Shown here: piece after piece, positions 26,155 to 36,234 of the stretch
Numbering within the stretch: position 1 is the stretch's first letter
Layout of the letters: every line of letters starts with the position of its first letter
Assembly: GCA_016714815.1 (NCBI GenBank)
Contig: JADKBZ010000002.1
Span: 372,001 to 436,000 of the forward strand
Direction of reading: 5' to 3'
DNA length: 64,000 bases
Origin: Holophagales bacterium
GTDB taxonomy: Bacteria > Acidobacteriota > Thermoanaerobaculia > UBA5066
The notes under the pieces: model-generated
Told to the model about the DNA's origin: nothing
The model's input: the letters and a program-made list of their open reading frames with translations, nothing else
The model's database searches: none
Translations under genes and position numbers: made by a program

Positions 26155-27507
26155 TCACGCGACGATCCGCCCCACGAGATCGTAATCGTGGGTTTCCGTC
26201 ACCCGGACCTTCACGACGGCCCCGGGACGGGGGACGAATCCTTCGGGGACGTCGTTGATCAGGAGCTTCCCGTCGATCTCGGGCGCCTGCCGCTTGAGCC
26301 GCCCCTCCAGGAGGAGCTCCGACTCGGTGGAGACCCCTTCGAGGATCGCTTCGTGGACTTTTCCTTTCAGCGCCCGGTTCCTGCGTCGGGAGATCTCGCG
26401 CTGCGCTTTCATGACGGCCGCGCAGCGTTCCGCCTTCACCTCGGCCGGAACCGGGTCGCCCAGCGCCTCCGCTCCGGACCCCGGCTCCGGGGAATAGGGG
26501 AAGACGCCGAGGTGATCGAGCTCGGCCTCCTTCACGAAGGCGAGAAGCTCCTCGAAATCGGCCTCCGTCTCGGACGGGAACCCGACGATGAACGTCGTCC
26601 GGAGGGCGATGCCGGGCACCGCCTCGCGCATCCCGGCGAACATGCGGGAGTAGCTCTCGGGATCGCCGCCGCGGCGCATGCCGGCAAGGACCCGGCGCGA
26701 GACGTGCTGGAGCGGGATGTCGACGTAGGAGACGAAACGGGGCTCGGCGGCCATGAGCGCGAGGACCGATTCGTGCAGCGTCTTCGGGTAGGCGTAGAGG
26801 AAGCGGATCCAGGGGAACGACGTCTCGCGAAGCAGCGAAGAGACGAGCGTCGAGAGCCCCTCCCGGCCGAGACCGACGTCCTCCCCGTACCGGGTCGTGT
26901 CCTGCGAGATGAGGACGAGCTCGGCGACACCCTGCGCTTCGAGCGAGCGGGCCTCGCGAACGAGCGACTCGACGGTCCTGGACCGCTGGAGGCCCCGCAT
27001 CTGCGGAATCGTGCAGAACGTGCAGGGGTTGTTGCACCCCTCGGCCACCTTCAGGTACGCGTAGCCGCGGCGTCCCGTCAGCACGCGCGGCGCGAGGTCG
27101 TCGTAGAGGCGCGTGGCGAGCGGCTTGGACGTGAAGCGCGGAAGCGACGGGAGGCCGAGCGCCGCGGCCGGCGCCTTCTCCAGCTCGTCCAGCCCGAGGA
27201 AGTGGTCTATTTCCGGGATCTCGGCCGCCAGCTCGGCGCCGTACTTCTGGACCATGCACCCCGCGACGACGACCCGGTCGATCTCCCCGGCTTCCTTGCG
27301 CCGGACCTGCTCGAGGACCGCGTTCACCGACTCTTCCTTGGCCTGGTCGATGAACCCGCAGGTGTTGACGATGACGACCCGCGACGAGTCGGGATCGCCG
27401 AGGGTCAGCCCCTCGCGCTGCAGGTAGCCGAGCATCACCTCGGTGTCGACGAGGTTCTTCGGGCAGCCGAGGGAGACGATTCCGACGGAGGGGAGCTTCA
27501 AGGCCAT
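26155..27507 (-). CDS. rimO: Ribosomal protein uS12 methylthiotransferase RimO
   Basis: Radical-SAM enzyme that adds a methylthio group to an aspartate of ribosomal protein S12. The 450-aa protein has three domains. The UPF0004 domain carries a second iron-sulfur cluster on Cys residues in SLGCPKN, VNTCGF and VAGCMV. The radical-SAM core has the motif CNNPCTFC. A C-terminal TRAM domain (about 385-450) completes the protein. VSLGCPKNLVDTE at the N-terminus and EGCNNPCTFCTIPQMRG favour RimO over the related MiaB. Confidence 0.95.
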   Translation of the reverse strand: MALKLPSVGIVSLGCPKNLVDTEVMLGYLQREGLTLGDPDSSRVVIVNTCGFIDQAKEESVNAVLEQVRRKEAGEIDRVVVAGCMVQKYGAELAAEIPEIDHFLGLDELEKAPAAALGLPSLPRFTSKPLATRLYDDLAPRVLTGRRGYAYLKVAEGCNNPCTFCTIPQMRGLQRSRTVESLVREARSLEAQGVAELVLISQDTTRYGEDVGLGREGLSTLVSSLLRETSFPWIRFLYAYPKTLHESVLALMAAEPRFVSYVDIPLQHVSRRVLAGMRRGGDPESYSRMFAGMREAVPGIALRTTFIVGFPSETEADFEELLAFVKEAELDHLGVFPYSPEPGSGAEALGDPVPAEVKAERCAAVMKAQREISRRRNRALKGKVHEAILEGVSTESELLLEGRLKRQAPEIDGKLLINDVPEGFVPRPGAVVKVRVTETHDYDLVGRIVA

Positions 27508-27554
27508 CTGTGGGTTCCTCGGGCGACGCGAAACGATCGCCGAGCGAACCTTCG

Positions 27555-27583
27555 ATTATACCTTCCGGCCGACTCCGGGTCAT
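27555..27583 (-). promoter_or_regulatory. Promoter of the rimO-ribF operon
   Basis: Minus-strand -10 TATAAT (27555-27560), 17-nt spacer, -35 ATGACC (27578-27583, four of six consensus bases). The leader to the rimO ATG is about 40 nt. Confidence 0.55.
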
Positions 27584-27597
27584 CCGCTCGCGGAAGG

Positions 27598-27615
27598 GGG
27601 GGATTGAAGTCCCCC
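27598..27615 (-). terminator. Hairpin after the CM-PDT-DAHPS gene
   Basis: Stem GGGGGA / TCCCCC with a six-base loop, 17 nt beyond the stop on the minus strand and just upstream of the rimO promoter. No T-run follows. Confidence 0.45.
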
Positions 27616-27631
27616 GGACGGCCGGGAGACG

Positions 27632-29683
27632 TCACCACATCTTCACGCCGAGGGCCTGTGCGACGCGGCGCAGGTCCCCCATCATCGCGGCGAACAGGTC
27701 GGGCGTCAGCGCGTGCGCGCCGTCGCCGGGAGCCTCGGCGGGCCTCGGGTGAACCTCCACGATCACCCCGTCGGCTCCGGCCGCGAGCGCCGCGCGCGCC
27801 ATCGGGGCGACGAAGGCCGCGACCCCCATCGCGTGCGACGGGTCGACGATGACGGGGAGGTGGGTGCGGGACTTCAGGACCTGCACCGCCCCGAGGTCGA
27901 GGGTGTTGCGCGTGGAGGTCTCGAACGTCCGGATCCCGCGTTCGCAGAGAACGACGTGCCGGTTTCCGGCCGAGAGGATGAACTCGGCGGCCAGGAGGAG
28001 CTCCTCCACCGACGACATCATCCCGCGCTTCAGGAGGACCGGGCGCTTGCTCTGCCCGACCTCCTTGAGCAGCGCGAAGTTCTGCATGTTCCGCGCGCCG
28101 ATCTGGAGCATGTCGGCGAGGAGCGCGACCTTCTCGACCTCCTCCGGCGCCATCACCTCCGTGACGATCGGAAGGCCGTACTCCTGCCCGGCCCGGGCGA
28201 GGATGTCGAGGCCCGCAAGGCCGAGCCCCTGGAACGCGTAGGGGCTCGTGCGGGGCTTGAAGACGCCCCCCCGGAGGACCCGGCCGCCCCCTTCGCGAAC
28301 GATCCGGGCCGTCTCGAAGACCTGGCTTTCGGTCTCGACGGCGCACGGCCCCGCCACGACGACGAATCCCTCGCCGAAGACGACGTCCCCCACCTTGACG
28401 AGCGTCCGGCCCGAATCGCCCGCCCTGCGCGCGGCGAGGGGGTACGCGACGTTGCTCTCCGAGGTGAGGGGCGCCGTCGTCGAGACCGGCGGGGCGACCG
28501 GCCCGGCGGGCGTGAGGTCGACGTCCCTCGGAACCTGGAGGGACGGGTCGGCCTTTCGCGGGTAGCAGCCGAGGACCCGAAGGTATCTGGCATTCCTGCC
28601 GATTCCCTCGAGCGCCGCCGCGACGCGGGGCTCGTCCACGTTCCCCTCGATGTCGACGTAGAACTGGTACTCCCAGGGAGTGTTCTGCATCGACCGGCTC
28701 TCGAGCTTCGTCATGTTGACCGAGGCCCGGGCGAGCTCCGAGAGGCACCTTTCGAGGGCGCCCTCCTTGTGGTCGGTCACGAGGAGGAGCGAGGTCCGGC
28801 AGGGGATCCGCGGGTCGAAGCGGAATCGCTTCCTGTGGACGACGACGAACCGCGTCTGGTTGTTGCGCTGGTTGGCGATGTCGCGCCGGAGGACGACGAG
28901 GCCGTGGAGCTCTCCCGCCTCGGCGCTCGCGATGGCCGCGTTCTCCTCGCTCCCGAGCTCCTTCACGCGCCCCACGCTCGCGGCCGTGTCGAAGAAGCTC
29001 TCCGCCGTGGCCCCGGGGAGGCTCTCGAGGAACTCGGAGCACTGCATGAGCGCCTGCGGGTGCGAGTAGATCCGCTTGAGCCGGGCCAGCGGGACCTTCG
29101 AGAGGCCGAGGAGGCAGTGCTCGACCGGCCAGACCTCTTCTCCCATGATGTGGAGCTTCGAGGTCCCGAGGAGCGCGTAGGTCTCGTTGATGCTCCCGGC
29201 GACGGAGTTCTCGAGGGGGAGGATCGCGTAGTCGCACTCGTCCCGCTCGACGGCGTCGACGGCCTGCCGGAACGAGCGGTATCCGACGAAGATCGGCTCC
29301 TCCGGCCGGTCGCCGAAGAACTTCCGCCCCGCGAGGTGGCTGTAGGCCCCGTCGACGCCCTGGAACGCGACGCGAAGGACGGCCGGATCGTCCCCTTCGT
29401 TCGCCTCGCGCGTCAGGTGGCTCTCCTGGCGCCGCACGGAGGCCTCGATGACGTCGCGGAAGATCTTGACGACGTGGAAGGCGTTGAGCCCGCGCTTCTG
29501 CCCCTCCCGGCCGATCCGGGAGAGGAGGTCGCGCTCCCGCTCGAGGTCCCTGAGGGAAAGGGCCGACTCGCGGCTCTTCAGCGCGGCGACCTCGTCGACG
29601 ACGGCCGACCGCTCCGCGAGGAGGTCGAGCAGCGCGGCGTCGATCCTGTCGAGCGCCCCCCGGACCTTCGCCAGATCGTTCAC
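27632..29683 (-). CDS. Fused chorismate mutase / prephenate dehydratase / DAHP synthase
   Basis: One 683-aa chain carries three aromatic-pathway activities. Residues 1-90 are an AroQ-type chorismate mutase (RGALDRIDAALLDLLAERSAVVDEVAALK). Residues 103-282 are prephenate dehydratase with the catalytic TRF at 277-279 (NNQTRFVVV). Residues about 297-376 form an ACT domain that normally binds phenylalanine; the usual ESRP is ESRS. After a Pro/Thr linker, residues about 428-683 are a type I-beta DAHP synthase (VVVAGPCAVE, GGVFKPRTSPYAFQG, RNMQNFALLKE, VIVDPSHAMG). The fusion joins the first step of the shikimate pathway to the two steps leading to phenylpyruvate. The start is a GTG. Confidence 0.93.
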   Translation of the reverse strand: MNDLAKVRGALDRIDAALLDLLAERSAVVDEVAALKSRESALSLRDLERERDLLSRIGREGQKRGLNAFHVVKIFRDVIEASVRRQESHLTREANEGDDPAVLRVAFQGVDGAYSHLAGRKFFGDRPEEPIFVGYRSFRQAVDAVERDECDYAILPLENSVAGSINETYALLGTSKLHIMGEEVWPVEHCLLGLSKVPLARLKRIYSHPQALMQCSEFLESLPGATAESFFDTAASVGRVKELGSEENAAIASAEAGELHGLVVLRRDIANQRNNQTRFVVVHRKRFRFDPRIPCRTSLLLVTDHKEGALERCLSELARASVNMTKLESRSMQNTPWEYQFYVDIEGNVDEPRVAAALEGIGRNARYLRVLGCYPRKADPSLQVPRDVDLTPAGPVAPPVSTTAPLTSESNVAYPLAARRAGDSGRTLVKVGDVVFGEGFVVVAGPCAVETESQVFETARIVREGGGRVLRGGVFKPRTSPYAFQGLGLAGLDILARAGQEYGLPIVTEVMAPEEVEKVALLADMLQIGARNMQNFALLKEVGQSKRPVLLKRGMMSSVEELLLAAEFILSAGNRHVVLCERGIRTFETSTRNTLDLGAVQVLKSRTHLPVIVDPSHAMGVAAFVAPMARAALAAGADGVIVEVHPRPAEAPGDGAHALTPDLFAAMMGDLRRVAQALGVKMW

Positions 29684-29804
29684 GGGAACGTCCTTCGCCG
29701 CACAGCCATCGCTCCGGCGCGGAGGGGTCTCGCGAACTCGCGACAGCGAGGAGCACCCGCGCTCGGCGAGCCCGCCAAACCGGACGGAACCGGGTTCCCC
29801 GGCT

Positions 29805-31112
<1,308 letters not shown>

Positions 31113-31120
31113 AGACGCCG

Positions 31121-31126
31121 AATTTA
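31121..31126 (-). promoter_or_regulatory. Leaderless-type -10 box of asnS
   Basis: Minus-strand TAAATT ends 8 nt before the asnS ATG; no ribosome binding site lies between. No -35 is evident. Confidence 0.35.
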
Positions 31127-31207
31127 GCAGGCGGCGGGCCGGCCCACGATGGGAGCCAGCGAAAAGCGGTCGCTCGACGTTCGATGGCCGGCTCGGAGGG
31201 GGTGCGG

Positions 31208-31244
31208 GGGGACCGGCCCGCCGCGCCGAAGGCGCGTGGTCCCC
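31208..31244 (-). terminator. Hairpin after the 84-aa gene
   Basis: GGGGACC / GGTCCCC outer stem with an inner GCGCC-GAA-GGCGC stem, 16 nt beyond the stop of the small gene. Confidence 0.45.
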
Positions 31245-31259
31245 GAGCGACGGCCGCGG

Positions 31260-31514
31260 CTACCGGCCGCGGATCCGGAAAGCCTGGATGACCGTGAGCG
31301 CCTGCGAGATCCGGAGGAGCTTGCGGTTCTTCTTCTGGCTCGCGTCCGCGTCGTCCTGCGGGACGATCGTGCTCCGCGCCTCGCGGGCGGCCTTCTCGAG
31401 CTCGGCCTGGAGGGCCACGAGCTCGTGCGCCTCGAACTTCTTCAGCATGACGCTGTTGAGCGAGAGGAAGCCCTCGGTCAGGTCGGCGGCGGTCTTCCAG
31501 GCGGGAGCGGCCAT
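31260..31514 (-). CDS. Small helical protein of unknown function (84 aa)
   Basis: Not recognised. From the ATG (MAAPAWKTAADLTEGFL) the product is 84 aa, soluble, and predicted mostly helical with heptad-like Leu spacing (HELVALQAELEKAAREA) and a basic C-terminus (KKNRKLLRISQALTVIQAFRIRGR). A longer frame exists upstream but its extra residues are low-complexity and would overlap the promoter zone of the divergent dehydrogenase. It is clearly separate from asnS, with a hairpin between. Confidence 0.55.
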   Translation of the reverse strand: MAAPAWKTAADLTEGFLSLNSVMLKKFEAHELVALQAELEKAAREARSTIVPQDDADASQKKNRKLLRISQALTVIQAFRIRGR

Positions 31515-31621
31515 CGGACGGACAGGATGCGCCCCGGCCGCCCGTCGCGTCAACGCCCGCGTGCTAGATTCCCGCGATCCGTGCACGGCCAGCGGCCGTA
31601 ATGCGTCTGAGGAGGCAACTC

Positions 31622-32809
31622 GTGGCGTTCCAGGGCGTTGATTTCTTCCAGCTCGACGGTCTCCTCTCGGACGAAGAGCGGGCCGTTCGCGACCTCGTCC
31701 GCGACTTCGTCGAGAACGAGGTCCTCCCGATCATCGAAGAGTGCGCCTACGAGGGGCGGTTCCCGCGCGAGCTCGTCCCGAAGATGGCCGCGCTGAACCT
31801 CTTCGGGTCGACCATCCCGGACTACGGCCTCCCCGGGCTCTCCAACGTCGCCTACGGGCTCATCATGCAGGAGCTCGAGCGGGGCGACTCGGGGATCCGG
31901 TCGTTCGCCTCCGTCCAGTCGTCCCTCGTCATGTTCCCCATCTGGAAGTACGGGTCCAAGGAGCAGAAGGACCGCTGGATACCTGCGCTCGGCGCGGGCG
32001 AGGCGATCGGCTGCTTCGGCCTCACCGAGCCGGACTTCGGCTCGAACCCGGGAGGGATGCTGACCGTCGCGAAGAAGGACGGGGACGCCTGGGTCCTGAA
32101 CGGCTCCAAGGCCTGGATCACGAACGGCTCGATCGCCGACGTGGCGGTCGTCTGGGCGAAGGTCGGAGGTCTCGAAGGAAAGGTCCGCGGCTTCCTCGTC
32201 GAAAAGGGAACGCCCGGCTTCACGACGTCCGAGCACAAGATGAAGATGTCGCTCCGGGCCGCCGTCACCTCGCAGCTCGCCTTCGAGGATTGCCGCATCC
32301 CGGAGGCGAACGTCCTCCCCGGCGTGGAGGGGCTCAAGGGCCCCCTCTCCTGCCTCACCCAGGCCCGGTACGGCATTTCCTGGGGCGGCCTCGGCTCCGC
32401 CATGGCGACCTACACCTGCGCCCTGGACTACGCGAAGAGCCGGAAGCAGTTCATGGACCGGCCGATCGCCTCCCACCAGCTGGTCCAGGAGAAGCTCGCC
32501 TTCATGATCACCGAGATCACGAAGGGGCAGCTCCTGGCACTCCAGCTCGGGCGGCTGAAGGACGCCGGGACGATGAAGCCCGAGCACGTCTCCATGGCCA
32601 AGAGGAACAACATCTGGGTCGCCCGCGAATGCGCGAAGCTGGCCCGCGAGATCCTCGGAGCCAACGGGATCGTCGGCGAATACCCCGTCTTCCGGCACCT
32701 GGCCAACATCGAATCGGTCTTCACCTACGAGGGGACCCACGACATCCACACCCTCGTCCTGGGCCAGGCCGTCACCGGGATCCCCGCCTACAACCCCCCC
32801 GCCGAGTAG
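31622..32809 (+). CDS. gcdH: Glutaryl-CoA dehydrogenase-like acyl-CoA dehydrogenase
   Basis: FAD enzyme that oxidises (and in true GCDH decarboxylates) glutaryl-CoA to crotonyl-CoA in lysine/tryptophan breakdown. The 395-aa protein has the GCDH hallmark SFASVQSSLVMFPIWKYG, the FAD/substrate stretch CFGLTEPDFGSNPGGM, and the catalytic glutamate in FTYEGTHDIHTLVLG. The GTG start is fixed by AGGAGG at 31610-31615, six bases upstream, the best ribosome binding site in the window. An ATG seven codons earlier would sit on top of that site. No partner electron-transfer flavoprotein is nearby. Confidence 0.9.
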   Translation: MAFQGVDFFQLDGLLSDEERAVRDLVRDFVENEVLPIIEECAYEGRFPRELVPKMAALNLFGSTIPDYGLPGLSNVAYGLIMQELERGDSGIRSFASVQSSLVMFPIWKYGSKEQKDRWIPALGAGEAIGCFGLTEPDFGSNPGGMLTVAKKDGDAWVLNGSKAWITNGSIADVAVVWAKVGGLEGKVRGFLVEKGTPGFTTSEHKMKMSLRAAVTSQLAFEDCRIPEANVLPGVEGLKGPLSCLTQARYGISWGGLGSAMATYTCALDYAKSRKQFMDRPIASHQLVQEKLAFMITEITKGQLLALQLGRLKDAGTMKPEHVSMAKRNNIWVARECAKLAREILGANGIVGEYPVFRHLANIESVFTYEGTHDIHTLVLGQAVTGIPAYNPPAE

Positions 32810-32821
32810 CTGGCGCTTCCC

Positions 32822-32859
32822 CTTCCGGGACGGGCCTGCCGGCCGGTCCGTTCCGGAAG
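32822..32859 (+). terminator. Hairpin after the acyl-CoA dehydrogenase gene
   Basis: CTTCCGG / CCGGAAG outer stem enclosing a second GGAC...GTCC stem, 12 nt after the stop codon. No T-run. Confidence 0.45.
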
Positions 32860-32884
32860 ACCCCCGGGAACGCCAATGTCCCCT

Positions 32885-32890
32885 TAGAAT
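32885..32890 (+). promoter_or_regulatory. Leaderless-type -10 box of the DUF4388 gene
   Basis: TAGAAT ends 9 nt before the ATG, with no ribosome binding site between. No clear -35. Confidence 0.4.
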
Positions 32891-32899
32891 GCCGTACGG

Positions 32900-34369
32900 A
32901 TGGCCATCACCGGGAACCTCCGGACGATGCAGTTGTCGGAGCTGCTCCAATGGCTCTCCATGGGGCAGAAGACAGGTACGCTGGCCATTCGGGGCGGCTC
33001 GGGTGAGAAGCGGGTCTACTTCCAGAACGGGCGGATCATCTCCTCCTCCTCGACGATCGAACGCGAGTACCTCGGCCACTTCCTCGTCTCCTACGGCTAC
33101 ATCACCGAGGAGGAGCTGACCAAGGCGATGGAAGTCCAGGAGGAGTCGAAGATCCTCCTGGGGAAGATCCTCGTGATGATCGGAGCGATCGCCGAGGAAG
33201 ACCTCGTCGAGCTGATCCGGATCAAGGCGTGCGAGACGATCTTCGACATCTTCCTCTGGCCGGAAGGGGCGTTCCACTTCATCGACGGCGAGATCCCCCA
33301 GCGTCCGATGATCCCGATCGCCATCGACGTCACGGGAATCGTGATGGAAGGGCTCCGCCGCTACGACGAGTGGCAGCGGCTCAAGGACCGGATCGTCTCG
33401 ATGCGCGACGTCCCGTCCGTGGTCGCGCCGGTGGCGATCGAGAACCTCGGCGAGCCGCAGCGGATCATCCTCCGGGCCATCGACGGCGTCCGCTCGCTGG
33501 CCGAGATCGCCGAGGCGACGCACAACCCCGACTTCCCGGTCGCCAAGCTCGTATTCGACCTGCTCGAAAGCGGGCATCTCGCGATTTCTTCCGGCTTCTC
33601 GCCGCCCCAGAGCTCAGAGCTGACGCCGGAGGACCCCTACGAGACCGTTTTCGCGGAGGCGGCGACGCCCCACTACTCGGGAGTCATCGACACCGCCGAC
33701 GAGCTGAACATCCCCCCGCCTCCTCCGGACGGCCGGCCTGCCCCGCCGAAGGATTTCACGCGGTTTCTCCGGCGTGGTCCGGACAGCGGGACGAACGCCT
33801 CGCGGGCACAGGGACCCGTCACGACGTCGATGGCGGCAGCGGATGTCGCACCTCCGGCCGCCCCTCCCCCGTCGACGAGCTTCAGGCCGGCGCCGCCGGT
33901 CGCCGCTCCCCATCAGGCCCCCGGGACCGGTTCGTTCCAGGCCCCCGACCGGCCCGCGACCTCCTTCCTCGAGATGGGGGCTCCTCCTTCGTCCGTCCCC
34001 TGGCCGCCAGCCCCGCCCCCTTCCGGCGTCTTCCGTTCGACTCCGACCGCGACGGCTGGTCCCACGTCCGTCACCTTCCGATCGGCACAGTCGCATGGCC
34101 AGTCCCCGCCGTCGTCGCAGGCCGGCCTTCCGGCGCCACCGTCCGCGGGTTCCTCGAGCCCGTTCGCCTCCTCGGCCATCCCGTCGCTGACGCGGCCGAT
34201 GGAAGAGCTCATGTCCTGGTCGTTCACGCCGAACGAGGCCTTCATCCTGTCCCGGATCAACGGGCTGTGGGACGTCCGTTCCATCGCGAAGATCAGCCCG
34301 TTCCCCGAGGGGGAGGTCCGCCGGGTCTTCGAGAAGCTCCACGACGGCGGACTCATCCGCTGGCGCTGA
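32900..34369 (+). CDS. DUF4388 (PATAN-type) signalling protein
   Basis: The 489-aa protein opens with the DUF4388 signature GNLRTMQLSELLQWLSMGQKTG and GTLAI...RVYFQNGRIISSSS. A helical region follows (GYITEEELTKAMEVQEES...LLGKILV), as in PatA-like N-terminal and type IV pilus-assembly-like proteins of acidobacteria and myxobacteria. Residues about 250-425 are a disordered Pro/Ser/Ala-rich linker. The last 60 residues (MSWSFTPNEAFILSRINGLWDVRSIAKI) form a second small helical domain. A role in two-component or c-di-GMP signalling is inferred from the diguanylate cyclase gene 18 nt downstream. Confidence 0.85.
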   Translation: MAITGNLRTMQLSELLQWLSMGQKTGTLAIRGGSGEKRVYFQNGRIISSSSTIEREYLGHFLVSYGYITEEELTKAMEVQEESKILLGKILVMIGAIAEEDLVELIRIKACETIFDIFLWPEGAFHFIDGEIPQRPMIPIAIDVTGIVMEGLRRYDEWQRLKDRIVSMRDVPSVVAPVAIENLGEPQRIILRAIDGVRSLAEIAEATHNPDFPVAKLVFDLLESGHLAISSGFSPPQSSELTPEDPYETVFAEAATPHYSGVIDTADELNIPPPPPDGRPAPPKDFTRFLRRGPDSGTNASRAQGPVTTSMAAADVAPPAAPPPSTSFRPAPPVAAPHQAPGTGSFQAPDRPATSFLEMGAPPSSVPWPPAPPPSGVFRSTPTATAGPTSVTFRSAQSHGQSPPSSQAGLPAPPSAGSSSPFASSAIPSLTRPMEELMSWSFTPNEAFILSRINGLWDVRSIAKISPFPEGEVRRVFEKLHDGGLIRWR

Positions 34370-34387
34370 CGGACGATCGGACCTCCT

Positions 34388-35605
34388 GTGGATCTCCCCT
34401 CGATAGCGGCCCTCGTGGCCCCCGCACTGGTCGCCGCCGGCGGGTTCACGATGTTCCACTCCTGGCGTCGCTCCGCCGAACGGCAGTTCCGGAATCGGGA
34501 GGAGGCGGCGGCATCGGAGCGCGAGGCGCTCCTCGCGGAGGACCAGGCCCTCAGGGTCCGGCTTCACGCGGCGAACGAGGCGCTTCGCCTTCGCGCCGAG
34601 GCCCTCCACCGGATTCTCAGTGCGTCCACCGAGCTCAAGGCACATCTCCCGGTCGAGGCCGTCCTCGCCAACATCGTCCGGGCCGCTTCGGCGAGCCTCG
34701 GATACCGGCTGGTCCTGCTCTCCGTGCACGACCGGGCCGACGGCGTCCTCGTTCCCCGAGCGCACGTCGGGCTCGCCGACCGATGGTCCGAGCTCGAGGC
34801 GCTCCGCCTTCCCTCCGAGCGGATCGCCGGCACCCGGACCGGCTTCGGCTCCCCCGCCCCGCTCACCTCGATTCTCCCGGATTCGCAGAGAGGCGAGGTC
34901 CTCTCCGTCCCCTTCGTCGCCGGCGAGCAGCTGGTCGGCCTCCTCGAGCTGGCCGCACCCGGAGAGGAGGCCGTGACCGGGGACGACCCGGTCGTCCTGG
35001 AGCTCTTCGCCAGCCAGGCGGTCAACGCCATCCGCCTCGCCCGGGCCCACGAGACCACACGTCTCGGCTCGCTCCGGGACCCGCTCACCGGGGTGGCGAA
35101 TCACGGGCACTTCCAGGAGACGCTCTACCGGGAGGTGACGCGCCACGGGCGAAGCGGGGAACGGCTCGTCCTCCTGATGGTCGACCTCGACGACTTCAAG
35201 GCGGTCAACGACCGGTACGGCCACCCGGCCGGCGACACCGTGCTGAAAGCCGTCGTCGCCCGCCTCCTGGCGTCGGTCCGTGAAATGGACACCGTCTCCC
35301 GTTACGGCGGCGAGGAGTTTGCGATCGTCCTTCCGCAGTCCGACGCGGCGAGCGGTCATCGCGTCGCGGAACGGCTCCGGGCCGCCGTCGCCGAATCGCC
35401 CATCCCGGCCGGGCTTCCCGACCCGCTCCGCCTCACCGTCTCCATCGGCCTCGCCGTCTATCCCGACGACGCGCGAACCAAGGGGGGGCTCGTCGAATGC
35501 GCCGACAAGGCCCTCTACGCGGCGAAGAGGACCGGGAAGAACCGGGTCGTGAGGTTCACGCGGGTTCCTGCGACGGCCGAAGCGCTCCTCACGGAACGGA
35601 CCTGA
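34388..35605 (+). CDS. GAF-GGDEF diguanylate cyclase
   Basis: Makes c-di-GMP from two GTP. The 405-aa protein has an N-terminal membrane segment (about 4-22), a coiled coil (about 30-75), a GAF domain (about 85-225, VLANIVRAASASLGYRLVLLS), and a C-terminal GGDEF domain (about 235-400). The active site is RYGGEEF, and the inhibitory I-site RxxD (REMD) lies the usual five residues before it, so product feedback is expected. DPLTGVANHGHF is the conserved entry to the domain. The start is GTG. It ends in a 17-nt tail-to-tail overlap with the glycosylase gene. Confidence 0.94.
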   Translation: MDLPSIAALVAPALVAAGGFTMFHSWRRSAERQFRNREEAAASEREALLAEDQALRVRLHAANEALRLRAEALHRILSASTELKAHLPVEAVLANIVRAASASLGYRLVLLSVHDRADGVLVPRAHVGLADRWSELEALRLPSERIAGTRTGFGSPAPLTSILPDSQRGEVLSVPFVAGEQLVGLLELAAPGEEAVTGDDPVVLELFASQAVNAIRLARAHETTRLGSLRDPLTGVANHGHFQETLYREVTRHGRSGERLVLLMVDLDDFKAVNDRYGHPAGDTVLKAVVARLLASVREMDTVSRYGGEEFAIVLPQSDAASGHRVAERLRAAVAESPIPAGLPDPLRLTVSIGLAVYPDDARTKGGLVECADKALYAAKRTGKNRVVRFTRVPATAEALLTERT

Positions 35606-36212
35606 GCGAGGACCGGCGGGTCACGGCGGGGCAGCCGGCCACCGCGAATCGGAGGGGCCAGGCGGACGCCTCCCCGGCGTAGTCGACCCCGACCCGAGGC
35701 CCCGAAAGGACGGGCCGCGCCTCCCCCGGCGTCGGACGCAGAAGCTCGAGGTCGGGACCCGAGAGCCCGGCGCCGGACAGCTCGCGCCCGATCGAGAGCA
35801 GCCGGCAGAGCCGCCCCGGACCGGAGGCCGACAGCAGCTCCGGGCGGGACACCTCCCGACCCTCCCACCACGCCAGCGGGACGGCAGCACGCAGCAGAAC
35901 GGCTTCCGGCACGCCCTCTTCTCCCGTGACGACGTTGAGGCAGTCGTGGATTCCGTAGATGCGGTAGACGTAGGCGTGCCCGGGCGGCCCCCACATCGGG
36001 GCGACCCGGGGCGTCCTCCGGCCGTTCCAGGTGTGCGCCGCGCGATCCGCGACGCCCAGATAGGCCTCGGTTTCCACGACGACCACCGTGCGGTCCGGCA
36101 GACCCGCCACGCGCCGCACGAGCCGGCATCCCAGGAGAGCGCGCGCCACGTCCTCGGTACTCCCCTCCCAGAAGGCCTTCGGGGGCCGGGCGGCTTGTCG
36201 GGCTCGCGGCAC
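35589..36212 (-). CDS. 3-methyladenine DNA glycosylase (AAG/MPG family)
   Basis: Base-excision repair enzyme that flips out and removes alkylated purines. The roughly 207-aa protein shows the AAG family core: VETEAYLG with the catalytic glutamate, DRAAHTWNGRRTPR, the YVYRIYGIHDCLNVVT stretch and EAVLLRAA. I chose the GTG giving VPRARQAARPPKAF, because it gives the family's normal N-terminus and sits 6 nt after a CAGAAT box. An ATG 24 nt earlier would overlap the start codon of the divergent epimerase. Confidence 0.9.
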   Translation of the reverse strand: MPRARQAARPPKAFWEGSTEDVARALLGCRLVRRVAGLPDRTVVVVETEAYLGVADRAAHTWNGRRTPRVAPMWGPPGHAYVYRIYGIHDCLNVVTGEEGVPEAVLLRAAVPLAWWEGREVSRPELLSASGPGRLCRLLSIGRELSGAGLSGPDLELLRPTPGEARPVLSGPRVGVDYAGEASAWPLRFAVAGCPAVTRRSSLRSVP

Positions 36213-36217
36213 GCCGC

Positions 36218-36224
36218 TATTCTG
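36218..36224. promoter_or_regulatory. Overlapping divergent -10 boxes, glycosylase and epimerase
   Basis: TATTCT on the plus strand (36218-36223) and CAGAAT on the minus strand (36219-36224) overlap almost fully. The minus box lies 6 nt before the glycosylase GTG (leaderless type); the plus box lies 11 nt before the epimerase ATG. The whole gap between the two start codons is 22 nt. Confidence 0.35.
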
Positions 36225-36234
36225 GCGGACACTC

